From Aedes albopictus (Eukaryota > Arthropoda > Insecta > Diptera > Culicidae), in contig NC_085136.1 of the NCBI RefSeq assembly GCF_035046485.1, positions 323,978,175 to 324,042,174 of the forward strand: a DNA stretch of 64,000 nt, read 5' to 3'. Numbering within the stretch: position 1 is the first letter of the stretch; each line of letters begins with the position of its first letter. The position numbers and the translations under genes were made by a program. Shown in pieces: positions 31,570 through 42,244 of the stretch. The notes below the pieces were generated by a model, which ran no database searches, had not been told where the DNA came from, and was given only the letters and a program-made list of their open reading frames with translations.

Positions 31570-32760
31570 TTTTATTCCAATTGACTTTGATTTACAGCAG
31601 GAGTGCGTAAAATGACAAAGCTTGAGAAATTTATTTCCTCCAAACTGAAACGTCTTATGACCCCGGGAGCTCTCGTCGTCCCAGACGGGGACTAACCTAA
31701 ACCCCAAGCGGCTGGTACCAGCCACGGCCGCTTCCGGGGTGGGCACTCATGGCCTCTTTTCTCCCGGGTCCCAGGGCGTATCAGAGGTGGGGAAGTTCCG
31801 GATGTGGGAAGCCTAACTATTTAAACTTGACTTACGTTTGTTTATTGCGGTGATCAGGGTGGTGCGGCGGGTACGGGAAACACTGCTAGTCGCGAAGATC
31901 TACATCTCGAAATCCGATCGACACGTGGCCGCTCGATCGTAGGGTACTGGTTGGTTGATGGTGGCAGCTTCTTCCATGGCGGTACGTGGCCGGAACGTGG
32001 CCAAGGGACCCCTGGCTGGCGTGGCACACACCCTCGGGCCACTTGCTCGTCGTGCGAGGGGGGGGGGGCGTGGTATGGCCTGTTGTACCCGCCTACGGGT
32101 AGTAGGAGGCTGTAGGACTTGCCGGTTTCCGTCGGGCGATGAAGCACGAGAACTTGGCTGACCGGACCCGTAGCAGGATACGAATTGGTCACTTAATTGT
32201 CGGTGGCGAAGAAGGGGGGGGGGGGGGCAGAACGTTCCCGTTGCCGTCACAGTCCCGATGCGATGGTCGGAAAGTTGCCGGTTTCCGTCCAGCGTTAGAT
32301 GGCTTCGTCCGACTTTTTCACGTGGCTACACACTGGTCGGTAACCCGTTGATTGGTCACGGGGAGGGGGGGGGGTAGCTTTCCCCGTCTGCTAGCTGAAT
32401 TCTTCACGGGCACCGGCGTTCTCGGCGATGGAACCTACCTGCGGTCAACGACGTTGGTCTGGACTTCGTCTACAATCCGCGGCAGACCCGGACTGGCGAG
32501 CGGTCTTCCGCCCGTAGCTTGAAGGGACCACCTGCTAGGTCTTTCTCCTTCTACCTTTGCACACCGACCCCCTAATCGCTCTCCGTGACCCTTCTTCGTA
32601 CGATCGACACTCATAGCCCGAAGCAACGACACTCAATCCAGTTTCCGCATCATTGCAGCCGACTTCAGTGTGGCTGCACTCATCGACTACACGCATGTCG
32701 TTTTGTTTTTCGCCCGCCCCACCACACCATTCAAATGAGTCGTTGAAAAACTGAACATCA
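31570..32760. repeat. GC-rich region with G-runs and an imperfect direct repeat
   Basis: Two imperfect copies of about 150-170 bp share ttgccggtttccgtc (32118 and 32275), then a segment ending ttggtcac, and each closes in a long poly-G run (32212-32227 and 32361-32372). A third G-run lies at 32059. Tandem GC-rich modules upstream of AT-rich DNA can belong to the 5' untranslated region of a non-LTR retrotransposon, or be unique genomic DNA. On the minus strand at 31620-31746 the peptide GTSRLGFRLVPVWDDESS resembles low-complexity tails of LINE proteins, weakly. No ORF is well supported. Confidence 0.4.
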
Positions 32761-33480
32761 TGTTGCCCTACCGTCCCACATCACCATTTACAAACAAAAT
32801 GTTACTGTTCGGTAACAAAACGGAGCCAACTTCTCTCCAGCCTGATGCGATCGAAAAAGGAAACAGCCTACTCGAGTTCCCAGAAGAAAAAAAACTCGAA
32901 GACACTTTTCGAGTATCCCTCGTCCAACCGTGTTGTGCCCCATGTGCGCGAGCGATGAAAAACCCCCGGTTCGCAAAGTTTTCCTGTTATAAAAATGTAA
33001 ATCCACCGAAAAGAAGCGAAAATTGACCCAGGAATAAAAACAAACTTCATCGAAATAAATTACACACTCGCCAGCCAGCAGTTTTGTCGCCATTCGGCAA
33101 TTGTTTCACCATCTGTCGCCGAGTCTGTTTCCGAGAATTCGGGGTGGCAATCTGTTCGACCCCAACCGCCCGGGTGGGTGTGGGGTCGTCGCGAAGGATA
33201 TTGAGAGGCTTCTACCACTCTTTGAGAGTCTTCTTTGTCGGTAGGGGCGTGTGCTCAAGAATGCATTTTTCAATATGAACTGAACAATCATGCGGATCCA
33301 TGAAGCAATGCTGTGGAGTTAGTAGAATCCACAACACTGTCAAATAGATCATTGATCATGCGTCTCCATTAGGTTACTGCAGATTGAGGTGATACGGGAA
33401 GAGCATTTCCAACCCAATGCACGGATCACGTAATCGCGATTTTCTTCAATTCAAGTGAAATTTTGATCAAGTTTAAGCTT
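32761..33480. other. Unique sequence, no supported gene
   Basis: ORFs on both strands at 32760-33290 overlap and are unrecognised. GC falls towards 33480. Confidence 0.3.
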
Positions 33481-34344
33481 ATATTTGAAAATGTTTTCTT
33501 GTTATTTGTTATTTGTTATTTGTTTCTTGTTGTATTTGTTTTCTAATATTCTTCACCTAACTTTTGGAAACAGCGTATGTAAAAAAAACTAATTTTCTTC
33601 TTCAACAAATTATATCTCGAAACCGGTTTGTTGGATTAAAATGATGTCTTCGAAGATGTTTTAGGATATTTGAAGGACCTTTAGAAGTAAATACATCTTT
33701 ATTTAAAAAAATTGCAGTGGCATACGTGGGACCGCGCATAACTCGCAAATGGAACGCCAGGATTTGGTCGTCTTTGCTTTGTTTTTTATATGCTTAGTTT
33801 AACTAAGCATATAAAGTATCGCGGTGATCAAACCAAGTCAGATTTGCTTTGTTTTGCCTGTTTTCACTCAAGGAAGGTTTGATGTGACAAAACGTATAGA
33901 GAAATTGAGAGTTTCGAAAAATCGATTTTTCGTGTATTTTGAAAAAAGACTCGGGTGTCAAAAAAAAGTAGTCAAGACAAAATTTGCCGGGGAGAGTAAT
34001 ATTCATCGCTGATCTATTTTAAATGTCATAAAATTTCAATTTTCCAAAAACCTCATCCTTATTTTTTAAATATTTTTACGTAGAAAGCTCACATGCAGCC
34101 TAAAAATTTTCCAAGTAGCCTAGGGCCAAATGATTCTAACTACTTTTTCTCGAATTTTTATTTTTCATCGGTTTTTAAAACATTTTTGTATATTTTTTTG
34201 ATACTAAAATAGTTATTTATGTAACGAGTTGCAAAAAGTTAAATCGGCAAGCCTCGTTGGATAAATGTACGACTCGTGCTGAAAAAATCGAGTTTTGCAA
34301 CGAGTTCCATACAAAATTTTATGCAATGATTTTTTTCATAATGC
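33481..34344. other. AT-rich sequence with a short TTATTTG microsatellite and a palindrome
   Basis: gttattt repeats at 33501-33522. A 29-bp palindrome with 14-bp arms (ttatatgcttagtt and its inverse) lies at 33786-33814. The stretch 34218-34330, with gtaacgagttgcaaaa and its inverse-like ttttgcaacgagtt, looks like a decayed inverted repeat. Confidence 0.45.
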
Positions 34345-34816
34345 AACCCATTTGAGTAGCCGGGGCCCGTGGCGTAGTTGGTCACACGTTCGCTTCATAT
34401 GCGGATGGTCATGGGTTTGATTCCCAGCCCCGGCACTTGCAATTTTTCGTCAGTTGCTTTTCCTCCGAGAGCAACTGACACTGACCCTCTTCTGAGCCCC
34501 ATGGCTCAAACGGACCCGGATACCTGGACATCGGCGAACTGCTACTCATAATGGACCCCCAATCGGACTGGAAAGGAACAACGGCCATCCATCATCATCC
34601 TTGTGCTCATCATTCTACTTGGTATAAAGTAGAAAAAGTGAAAGCAGCAGAAAGGCAACCAGTTCGATAAAGTAGAATAGAATCTAGGCGCTGTACAAAA
34701 AAACTGTAAGTGCAGCTGTCAATTGAAATTGCTCACGTAGTGCCCCAGTGGACAATAGAGCTGTAAATTAGGTTAAGTGATTAAGAATAAAAAAATAAAA
34801 AAAAACCCATTTGAGT
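34345..34816. repeat. 13-bp target duplication bounding a SINE
   Basis: aacccatttgagt occurs at 34345-34357 and 34804-34816, immediately outside the SINE body. A perfect duplication of this length is typical of LINE-type target-primed reverse transcription. Confidence 0.9.
34358..34803 (+). mobile_element. Full-length 446-bp tRNA-derived SINE
   Basis: The head agccggggcccgtggcgtag has an A-box segment (gtggcgtagttggtcacacg) and a B box (ggtttgattcc, about 34414-34424). The body continues ccccggcacttgc, tcctccgagagcaactgaca, ctcttctgagccccatggct and aatggacccccaatcgg, and ends in an A-rich tail. Boundaries are set by the 13-bp duplication. A head-only fragment of the same family lies at 62850-62885. 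It is longer than Feilai and distinct from it in the body. Confidence 0.85.
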
Positions 34817-34935
34817 TGTATAATGTTCATAATGCAACTCAAATGAGTTGCATAATGAACATTATACAACTATTTTCCATTATGCAACTCATTTCAGTTG
34901 CATAATGAGCCAGTTCGTAAAAATTGGCCATTATG
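34817..34935. repeat. Palindrome of GTTGCATAATG motifs
   Basis: The segment at about 34814-34870 is an inverted repeat with 27-bp arms differing at one base (gttgtataatgttcataatg and its inverse) and a 2-base centre. Further gttgcataatg and cattatgcaac copies follow to 34915. Confidence 0.7.
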
Positions 34936-35313
34936 ATACCAAAATGAGTTATATAAAATGTAAATTATGATACTGAATTGCATAAATAAACTATACGCAC
35001 AAGTTTTAATAAAAAATATAACTTTGTCCTGCATTGAGCCGTTCTTAAATATATACAAATTAAAAAAAAATGAATGAAATTTCAAAAAAAAAAAGATTAA
35101 GTAAAATGAAGTAAGTAAATGTGAGACGGTCTGAAAATTCACATAGTGATAAATAACTGATTATTTTTAGATAAAAACAGTTAACAGTTTGAAATCTCAA
35201 ATAACGTTTCACAAAGTCCCAAAGTTGTTTTTTTAATTTTTTGAACTGGTTGGATATAGCTAAAAATATGTCTAGTTTCGAGCGCTAGGAAAAAATCCAA
35301 AAAAATCCAAGTC
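34936..35313. other. AT-rich sequence, no feature
   Basis: Poly-A tracts and an 82-codon low-complexity ORF that I do not accept as a gene. Confidence 0.3.
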
Positions 35314-35523
35314 CTGGTCGGACTTGATTATCCAAAGTCGGGTTCTGAAGCTTCACAAACATTTATCTGGAGACCGAAATGCTATATGAAGCTGAAATTT
35401 TAACATTTTGTCAAGCCAACTTTAGTTATTAGTAATCAGTCAGCTTTGTACAGTATTTCATTTGTCAGATATATCTTTGAGAAGCTTTTGAACCCAACTC
35501 TGGATAATCGAGCCCGACCAAAC
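35314..35523. mobile_element. MITE with TGGTCGGACTTGATTATCCA-type termini (210 bp)
   Basis: The left end at 35315-35344 (tggtcggacttgattatcca, then aagtcgggttc) pairs with the right end (inverted: tggtcgggctcgattatcca, then gagttgggttc). About 30 bp with few mismatches. No ORF; target duplication not resolved. Confidence 0.7.
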
Positions 35524-35985
35524 TCTATCATTAATGTAACTCTATCATGAATGAGATGGTTTGCTGTTTTGGGTTGTTGTTTTATGTATCAATTGTAAAC
35601 AGTTAGTTGCGTTCGGTTGGTTTACTGCAACCTGAACTGTTGAGCGTACGGTCATTTAGAATTTATGCCAAAATTCTTAAGAAAGTTACAGTATTTCGGT
35701 AAAATGTTGTTCTTTATCTGATAATTCTTAACAAAATTCGCTAAAACTTATAATCTTTACATAGTTCTTCCGATTGAAACATTTATCGGTTTAGGCAATA
35801 CATTACCAAAATCGGTGATTTTTTCCATGTGATCAGGTTGCTTTCTAATAATTTCACTACAATTTTACCATAAAATAATTGTTTTGTGTTCTTTCACGGA
35901 TTCTCGCAAGAAATTACAGGAACACATCTTTACGTAATCAGATATATTTTTTAAACATATTCTTCAGAATTGTATCTCATTGTAC
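35524..35985. other. Unique AT-rich sequence
   Basis: No gene, repeat or terminal structure seen. Confidence 0.3.
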
Positions 35986-35989
35986 TAGA

Positions 35990-37620
35990 GCTTCTTTTTT
36001 TATTCGTGAATTTTAACTTTGACTTATTCTACACACAACTATGTTATTTTATTTTTCATTATAAAAGCATCTTTTATGGTCCTTTACAATTTAATTTGTT
36101 TCTCAGATCTTCTGGGTTTTTCTCTAGGTGCAATAAAACCATTTTACTGTTCTATTAGCGTTGTCTGCTAATATTTTATTGTGAACATTGTATATACATA
36201 ATAAAAAAACGAAAGAAATAATTGAGAAGTTTTTCAATATCTCAGCAGTCAGCATGTTTTGGCTTAGATAAGGATAGAGTTTATTAGTGAAGAATTCCGA
36301 AAAGATTTTCGACGTTCAATCAGGATTTATCGTCAATATTCACAAGTCAGCTGTTTTTTTTTAAATTTTTTTCCCTTGTAAAAGGCATCTTGTATGATCC
36401 TGAGCTATTCGATGGAGAGTTTTAGAGCTTTCCTGGTGATTTATCTCAATTTTAGAAGCTCTTTTTACTGCTCCACTAGGAATACTTGCCGTGATTGTAT
36501 AATAAAAGTATGAGCAACATAACAAAACGAAAAAAATAATGAAAAAAAGTAAAACAAATCTACAGAAGTGTTTGTAAAATCGTATTTTGACTTAGGTAAT
36601 AATAGATGCTATGAGTGAAGAATAGCAAAAACATTTTTGACTTTCAGGCAGGTTTGATCGTCAATAAACACAAGTCAGCAGTTTTTTATTATTATTTTTT
36701 TATAGTATAAGCCATCTTATATGATCCTTTGCAATGTGATTGAGCGTTTCAAAACTTTCATGGTACTTTTTCTGGGCTTTAAAAACTATTTTTACTGCTC
36801 TATTAGGAATGCTTGCAGTGATATACTATAATAAATATACGAGCAATATAAGAACTTGATCGAATTAAAATAAAAAAAAATAATCAAAAAATCAAAAAAA
36901 TCTACACAAGTGTTTGTAAAATCACAGCATATTTCAATTCAGATAAATGTTATGAGTGAAGAATTCCAAAAAGATTTTGGACATTCAATGAGGTTCGATC
37001 GTCATTGATCACAAGCCAGCAGTTTTTTTTTCATTTTTTTTTCTAGTAAAGGACATCTTATATGATCCTTTGCAATTTGATTGAGTGTTTCACTGCTTTA
37101 TTAGGAACACTTGCGGCGATTTTATAATAAATGTATGGGCAATATATAAAAAACAAAAAATAAAAAATAAAAAAAAAAAAAATGAAAAAAAAATTTGCAG
37201 AAGTGTTTGTAAAATACTAGTATGTTTAGACTTAGATAATAATTATTGTTATGAGTGAAGAATTCCGAAATGATCCCCGACAGGCTTAAACGTCAATAAT
37301 CATTATTCAGCAGCTTTTTTTTTATTTTTTTTACCCTATGTCTTTTACATGTTATTGCTATTTTTTTGAGTGTTTCAGATTTTTGCTGGTAATTTTCCTG
37401 AGTTTTAAACACTCATTTTACTGCTCTACTAGAAATTCTTACTACAATTGTGGTATGAACGTATAAGAGGTTTAAAAAAAAACAAATAAATCATAAAAAG
37501 AGAAAAAATAAATAAAATAAATTTACAGGAGTTTTTGTAAAATCTTAGCAAATTTTGATTTAGATAATGATAGACGTTTTTAATTGAATAATTCCAACAG
37601 AGTTTCTTGGGGTCTGACTT
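35990..37620 (+). repeat. Tandem satellite, about 340-bp monomer, roughly five diverged units
   Basis: The junction motif gaagtgtttgtaaaat recurs at about 36224, 36564, 36906, 37199 and 37527, giving spacings near 341, 342, 293 and 329. Within each unit the order is conserved: atgagtgaagaattcc, then cgtcaat.a.cacaagtcagcag, a T-rich run, catcttatatgatcctttgc, ttttactgctctattaggaa, and an A-rich linker. A partial unit precedes 36224. The units are strongly diverged, so the array is old. Confidence 0.8.
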
Positions 37621-37799
37621 TTCTTATGCTTATTTTTAGAAATTATTTGCTGTAGACATTGGTTTGAGAACCTAATGAAATTTACTTAAAATAAAAAAAT
37701 AAAAATTAAAGTGAAAAAACACTTTTTCTCAAAATAATATAATAATTATTCAAAAAAAGTTTTCATTGTTGATGAGGTCAATTACGGACATACTTTTTT
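37621..37799. other. AT-rich linker
   Basis: No feature. Confidence 0.25.
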
Positions 37800-38690
37800 T
37801 CTCCAAAGATGTGTTGGAGGAATTTTTGAAGATACTTCCAAAAGATTTTTTCGGAAAAAATCCTGGAGGACTTGCTGGAAGACCTTCTTAAGAAGTTCCC
37901 AAAGAAATTGATAAAAAATCTGAAAAGGTACTTCTGGAGGGAAGATTTCATGGAGAAATGCTCTTAGAAACTGTGGGAATTCCCAATGGAACTCCTGGGA
38001 GAACTGCCGATGGAACTTCTGAAAGAATTGACAAACGAACTCCTGGAATAATTCCCGGAGAAAGTTTTTGGAGAATTCGAGAAGATACTCCTAGGGTATT
38101 TTTTAAAGAAATCCCGAAGAAACGGTTGAAGAAACTTCATAAAAAACTCTCAAAGAAACTTCTGAAAAAATCTCCTAGCAATTTTTGGAGCGATTCTCGA
38201 GAGGATTTCTGGAGGAATCACATCTCTGAGGGAACTCATGAGGCAAGACCCGATGGAATTTCTGGAGGAATTTCAAATGGAACTCCTGGAAAAAATGCCA
38301 ATGCAACTGCTGCAAGAATTGTCAATTGTACTCCTGGAAAAGTTTATGAAAGAAGTGTTGAAAGAGTTCCCGAAGCAAGTGTTGGAAGAATTCCTGAAGA
38401 TACTTCTAGGGTATTTCTTGCAAAGAAATCCTGAAGTAGTGGTTGAAGGAACTCATTTAGAAATTTAAGAAGAAACTCCTGTAGAAAATCATAAAGAATT
38501 CTTGGAGAAATACTCTCCGGAGCTCTTAACAAAATTTTGGAGCAATTTTCGAAGGAATTTCTGGAGAAGGGCTAAAGGAACTTCTGAAGCAAGACGCAAT
38601 AGAACTCCTGGAGGAATAGCCTGAAGAAATTCAGGAGAAATTCCTGATGGAACTCCTGGAGAAATAGCTGGTTTAAATCCTGAGAGGTTC
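37800..38690. repeat. Degenerate GGAATTCC-type repeat
   Basis: Irregular units such as ggaactcctgggagaactgc, gaagaaacttctg and ggaggaatttc. The 158-codon ORF (37958-38434) and its neighbours are by-products of the repeat. Confidence 0.6.
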
Positions 38691-38741
38691 GGAAACTTTT
38701 TTATTCTTCTCTATATACTCAAAAAAGATAAACATTTAAAG

Positions 38742-38990
38742 CAGTGGTGCTCAAACTCTTCAGGGTCTACTCACACTTTTGATTGTAAATATGTCTTGCA
38801 CCTCACCTTCAATTGGTTTTATAAAATTATTAATGGTAGCAATTTTGTCATAATATCAATGCATATTTTAGTTTAAAATTTTCTACATCGTGATGTAGCC
38901 AATGCAGTGGTTTTCAATCAGGGAGGATTCAGTTATTTTATATCTACCCGAAGAGGATCAACTTTAAAAGATTCATTATGGGGCTCACTC
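38742..38990 (+). mobile_element. Two hAT-type termini in direct orientation
   Basis: cagtggtgctcaaact begins at 38742 and cagtggttttcaatcaggga at 38905. Both resemble the hAT terminal consensus CAGTGGTTCTCAA. They point the same way 163 bp apart and no matching right termini are visible, so these are two truncated elements or one after duplication. Confidence 0.5.
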
Positions 38991-40469
38991 TACATCGTTC
39001 CACCCTACCCTGTATCAGCCGTTGTTACCGTCGGTCGGTCGACCGCGCGTATCACTTCGCCGGCTCCGGCGCCATTACCATATTTATACGGAAAATTCAA
39101 TTTCTCCGCGTTTGATTTAGGCAAAAGGATAACGAAGAAAGACAAATTGAGAAATGCCGTGCTCCGTACGCCAGATGTAAAGGTAGATGTAGGTAGGCAC
39201 GATTAGTGCGAGCTATACCTTGTTGGAGTTGGCATGTGATGGAGGTGCTCCGCACTCCACAGCAGCATTTCCGGGAACAGGTCCCGGAAAACGGACGGAA
39301 TTGGGACCGCTTTCTCGGTTTAGGCCGGCAATCAGCACCACGCCGACCGACCGAGTCGGTACGGCGGGCGGCCCACCCAATAACGATCGGGCTGCAAATT
39401 TATGGGAGCAATTTCATGTAAATCGATTCGCCCTTTTCCTGTGGACGCGTGGGTGGCGCGTGTGTGTACACGCGGAGGAGGTTATTTCTCCTGGATTTGG
39501 TTCCGGGTCGTCGGCTGGACCATAGGTTAGCACCAAGGTGTAGGTACCTACGTACGTACGGATGGGTGTATGGTTGCGTGTGTGGGTCATAAATCTCGAG
39601 CTAATTCATTTTTATTGGCCTCTAGTTCTGGCAGTTGGTATAGCGTGTGAAAGTTACTACCGTGCTGAAAGTTTCAATTCGGTTCCGGTGTAATTCACAT
39701 ATTCAAAGGGAAACGGTTTCTGATTGGAATCGGAGTGCAAGTTATTTCGTGGATAGCCTTTTTGTGGAAGCTGTGTTAATATAGTACCTACTTCAGAAAG
39801 TGTATCCAGATTATGTTCGACCCACATTGATACATTGACGGTTACAGTGTGGCTTTAGTCCAGTGCCAACCGTATAATAAGCTCCACATTCCTCAGTTCT
39901 ATAGTTTCCCTGAACTCAACAACATGGTATATCACTTCGATAAACAAAACTGTTTAGTTGGATTTTGTTTTAAGGAGAAACTTCAGAGAATAGAAATATG
40001 GCTGCCACAATGGCCGACTTGGACCCCTACTCACGTATCCAAGAGCACCAATCTTAAAAGTTCGTAAACGCCTGATAAGGAAAAGCTGCCTCTTTTTGCA
40101 AGTGAGCAAAGCCAGGATAAACAAGTGCGGCTTGGTTCTGTGTTGCGTTCGTCAGATTTGTCTCTCTACAGTTTGTATGCAAAATTACAATGGGATTCCT
40201 TGATGTTTCACCTTAAGGAAGTACGTAGTTACAAACAGCACCCAATATCTACACCGAATGAAGCAACATTCTGCGTTAGAGCCGGTCATGAACTAGTCGC
40301 TATCAATCCCCATAGACGTTGAGTGCTCTTAGGTCCTCTTCACTGTGTCGTAATGGTGCACCCTGCACCGGAAGTAGCGCTACAAGTCCAGAAAAGACTT
40401 TCCGGAACTTCTAGGTTGTGGCTGGCATTCTCGATAGCGGCCTAGCTCACGCAATTGGACATAGCTGAC
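38991..40469. other. Unique sequence, GC-rich to about 39560
   Basis: Contains gtcggtcggtcgaccg (39031-39046) and gtacctacgtacgtacg (39542-39558). ORFs at 38907-39525 overlap in two frames and are unrecognised. From 39600 to 40469 no feature is supported, though the minus strand of 40330-40469 may be a continuation of the LINE relic. Confidence 0.3.
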
Positions 40470-40470
40470 A

Positions 40471-41078
40471 CTATTCACTGTAGTGGATTCCGTTGTCCAA
40501 ATTCTGGTTGTCCGAAAGTCTGGAGTCATCCGATCTCTCGATATAGACCATCAACTTCGATAGAATAATCCGGTTCAACAGCTTCCCGGTAGTATTAAGC
40601 AGACAGGCCATCTTTTCCTTCTTCACCTCTCCTGAAATTGGCCTTGATCCAGGCATGGCGATTCTGAACATGTCAGGGTGAGCATCAATGGTCCCCTTAA
40701 TGGTTATGGCCGTAATACCGTTCGGACCCAGTACTTGGTTCGATCTAAACGGCTGCGCTATGATGAGGAGCTCCCTGTTTGTCATCGGGGCAATTTGGAT
40801 TTCACCAATGCGGTGTTATAAGCGCATCCGAGGGTTGCCGGCTTGCCTAAGCGAGAGATTAGCCATCCACTAGCTGCACCCGCCTTCTTCCGTACTCGAT
40901 CTCGGTTCTAAAAGGTCACATCAACGATGAATTCTGTGCCACTCCTAGTGTAGGTGTTTTCATCGTGACTACGTTCGCAATGTCCTCGTTTAACCTGCTA
41001 ATAGATACGAGCAGAATCCTACCTCTTTCGTTGGCCAAGCGTTGCCCATTTCGACCACCCATGCATTGAAATCGCACC
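40471..41078 (-). pseudogene. Decayed non-LTR retrotransposon (endonuclease plus reverse transcriptase)
   Basis: Reading the minus strand from high to low coordinates: the endonuclease motif DFNAWVVEMG (about 41044-41076) matches the family's GDFNAWAxEWG; a shifted frame gives NERGRILL (about 41011-41034); another gives GTEFIVDVTF (about 40911-40940), matching the SxxDVTF end of the endonuclease. The reverse transcriptase then appears as LGPNGITAITIKG (about 40697-40735), matching KAPGPDGI, then CLLNTTGKLLNRIILSKL (about 40551-40610), matching the RPICLLxxxGKLLERII block, and RLSDNQ (about 40498-40515). Frameshifts, stops and a shortened endonuclease-to-RT spacer show it is dead. The motif set fits the R1/LOA/Jockey side of non-LTR elements. 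Nothing beyond RT block 3 is visible. Confidence 0.75.
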
Positions 41079-41110
41079 CATGACCATGGAATTCAAACCC
41101 ACCAGGGCGC

Positions 41111-41269
41111 TGGATTGGTAGTTCTAACGGTGTGACCTGCACTTATTTTCAATTTCTAAGTGTCCCACGTGTAGCTGGACACTTAGGCCCATCCGTCTCA
41201 TGATCCCTATTCAGAAAAAAAAAAAAAACTGAAGGCATCCATAGATATTTTGTTTTAAGAAATCTCTAG
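41111..41269. other. Linker with poly-A
   Basis: Contains gtgtcccacgtgtagctgga and an A-run at 41216-41228. No feature. Confidence 0.25.
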
Positions 41270-41883
41270 AGCGATCCCCGGTGAAATCCCTGGATGAATC
41301 CCGGGTACAATATCTGGAGGAATCTTAGCAGGAATATCTGTAGGAAAACATAAAAGTATTTTGAAAAAAAAAAAAATAAAAACCCTAGACATAATCATGG
41401 ATATATCCACAGAGGAATTCTATTATCTAGCATCTAGAATCTATTATCTCAGCATAAAATCCTGTAACATTCACAGCAAGTTTTTCTTGAGAAATCCCTG
41501 GAAGCAGCTCTGAAAAGAAAAAAAATCGTTTTTTCTTGTAATTTTTTTAATTCAGTTGAAGAAGTAATTTCTACTCCAGCGCCACAGTTTCGGTAAGGTC
41601 TTATATATAATCACATCAACATCAAACGTTGCCTAGGTCTGTTCTGTTATTTTAGTAATGTGGAACGAGCTCACCGTTACAAAATCAGTATTTTTCTGCC
41701 CACGTTGTGTATGGATGGCCCCTAGAATGATTTTAGCCAAAGGTCCTCTGAAGATTCCTCTAAATATCTCTTCAGAATGCATCCCTGAAGATGTATTTCT
41801 TTGGAAATTTCTTCAGGGATTCCTCCAGAGATTCATTCAGGATTTTTCCCAGGAATATTGCTTAGAACTTCTTCAGGAGTTCC
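41270..41883. repeat. Sparse degenerate GGAATTCC-type repeat
   Basis: Motifs such as tcccggtacaatatctggagg and ttcttcagggattcctccag occur at 41270-41350 and 41740-41883, with AT-rich sequence between them. Confidence 0.45.
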
Positions 41884-41887
41884 TTAA

Positions 41888-42240
41888 GGCGAAACTGGAA
41901 GCATTTCCTCATTTTTTCAGTTTTTGATTTTTTTTTTAAATAACAAAGCAATATTTTCAAAAACGGTTTTCGTACACATGTAGAGTATGGATCAATGTAT
42001 ATGCTGTATTTTTTGGTGTTGAAAATGTTTTCCATTTTTTCTAAAACCATTTTTTTGTGAAATCACATTCAAAAATGGTTTCTTCAAAAACGAAAAACAT
42101 TTTCCACTACGAAAAAAAAAAATCAGAAGATACCTTGATCCATCCTCTACATGTGTACGAAAACCGATTTTGAAAATATTGCTTCGTTATTTAATAAAAA
42201 TTCAAAAACCAAAAAGTGAGGAAATGCTTCCAGTTTCACC
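41888..42240. mobile_element. 353-bp TTAA-flanked foldback MITE (piggyBac-like)
   Basis: TTAA lies at 41884-41887 and 42241-42244. The left terminus ggcgaaactggaagcatttc and the right (inverted: ggtgaaactggaagcatttc) differ by one base in 20. Inverted similarity continues through gcaatattttcaaaa and cgtacacatgtagag to near the centre, so nearly the whole element folds on itself. No ORF. TTAA duplication is the piggyBac-type signature. Confidence 0.85.
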
Positions 42241-42244
42241 TTAA

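Noticed and set aside
35990..37620. CRISPR-like array
   Set aside because: Repeats are about 340 bp and diverged, with no short repeat/spacer pattern, and the genome is eukaryotic.
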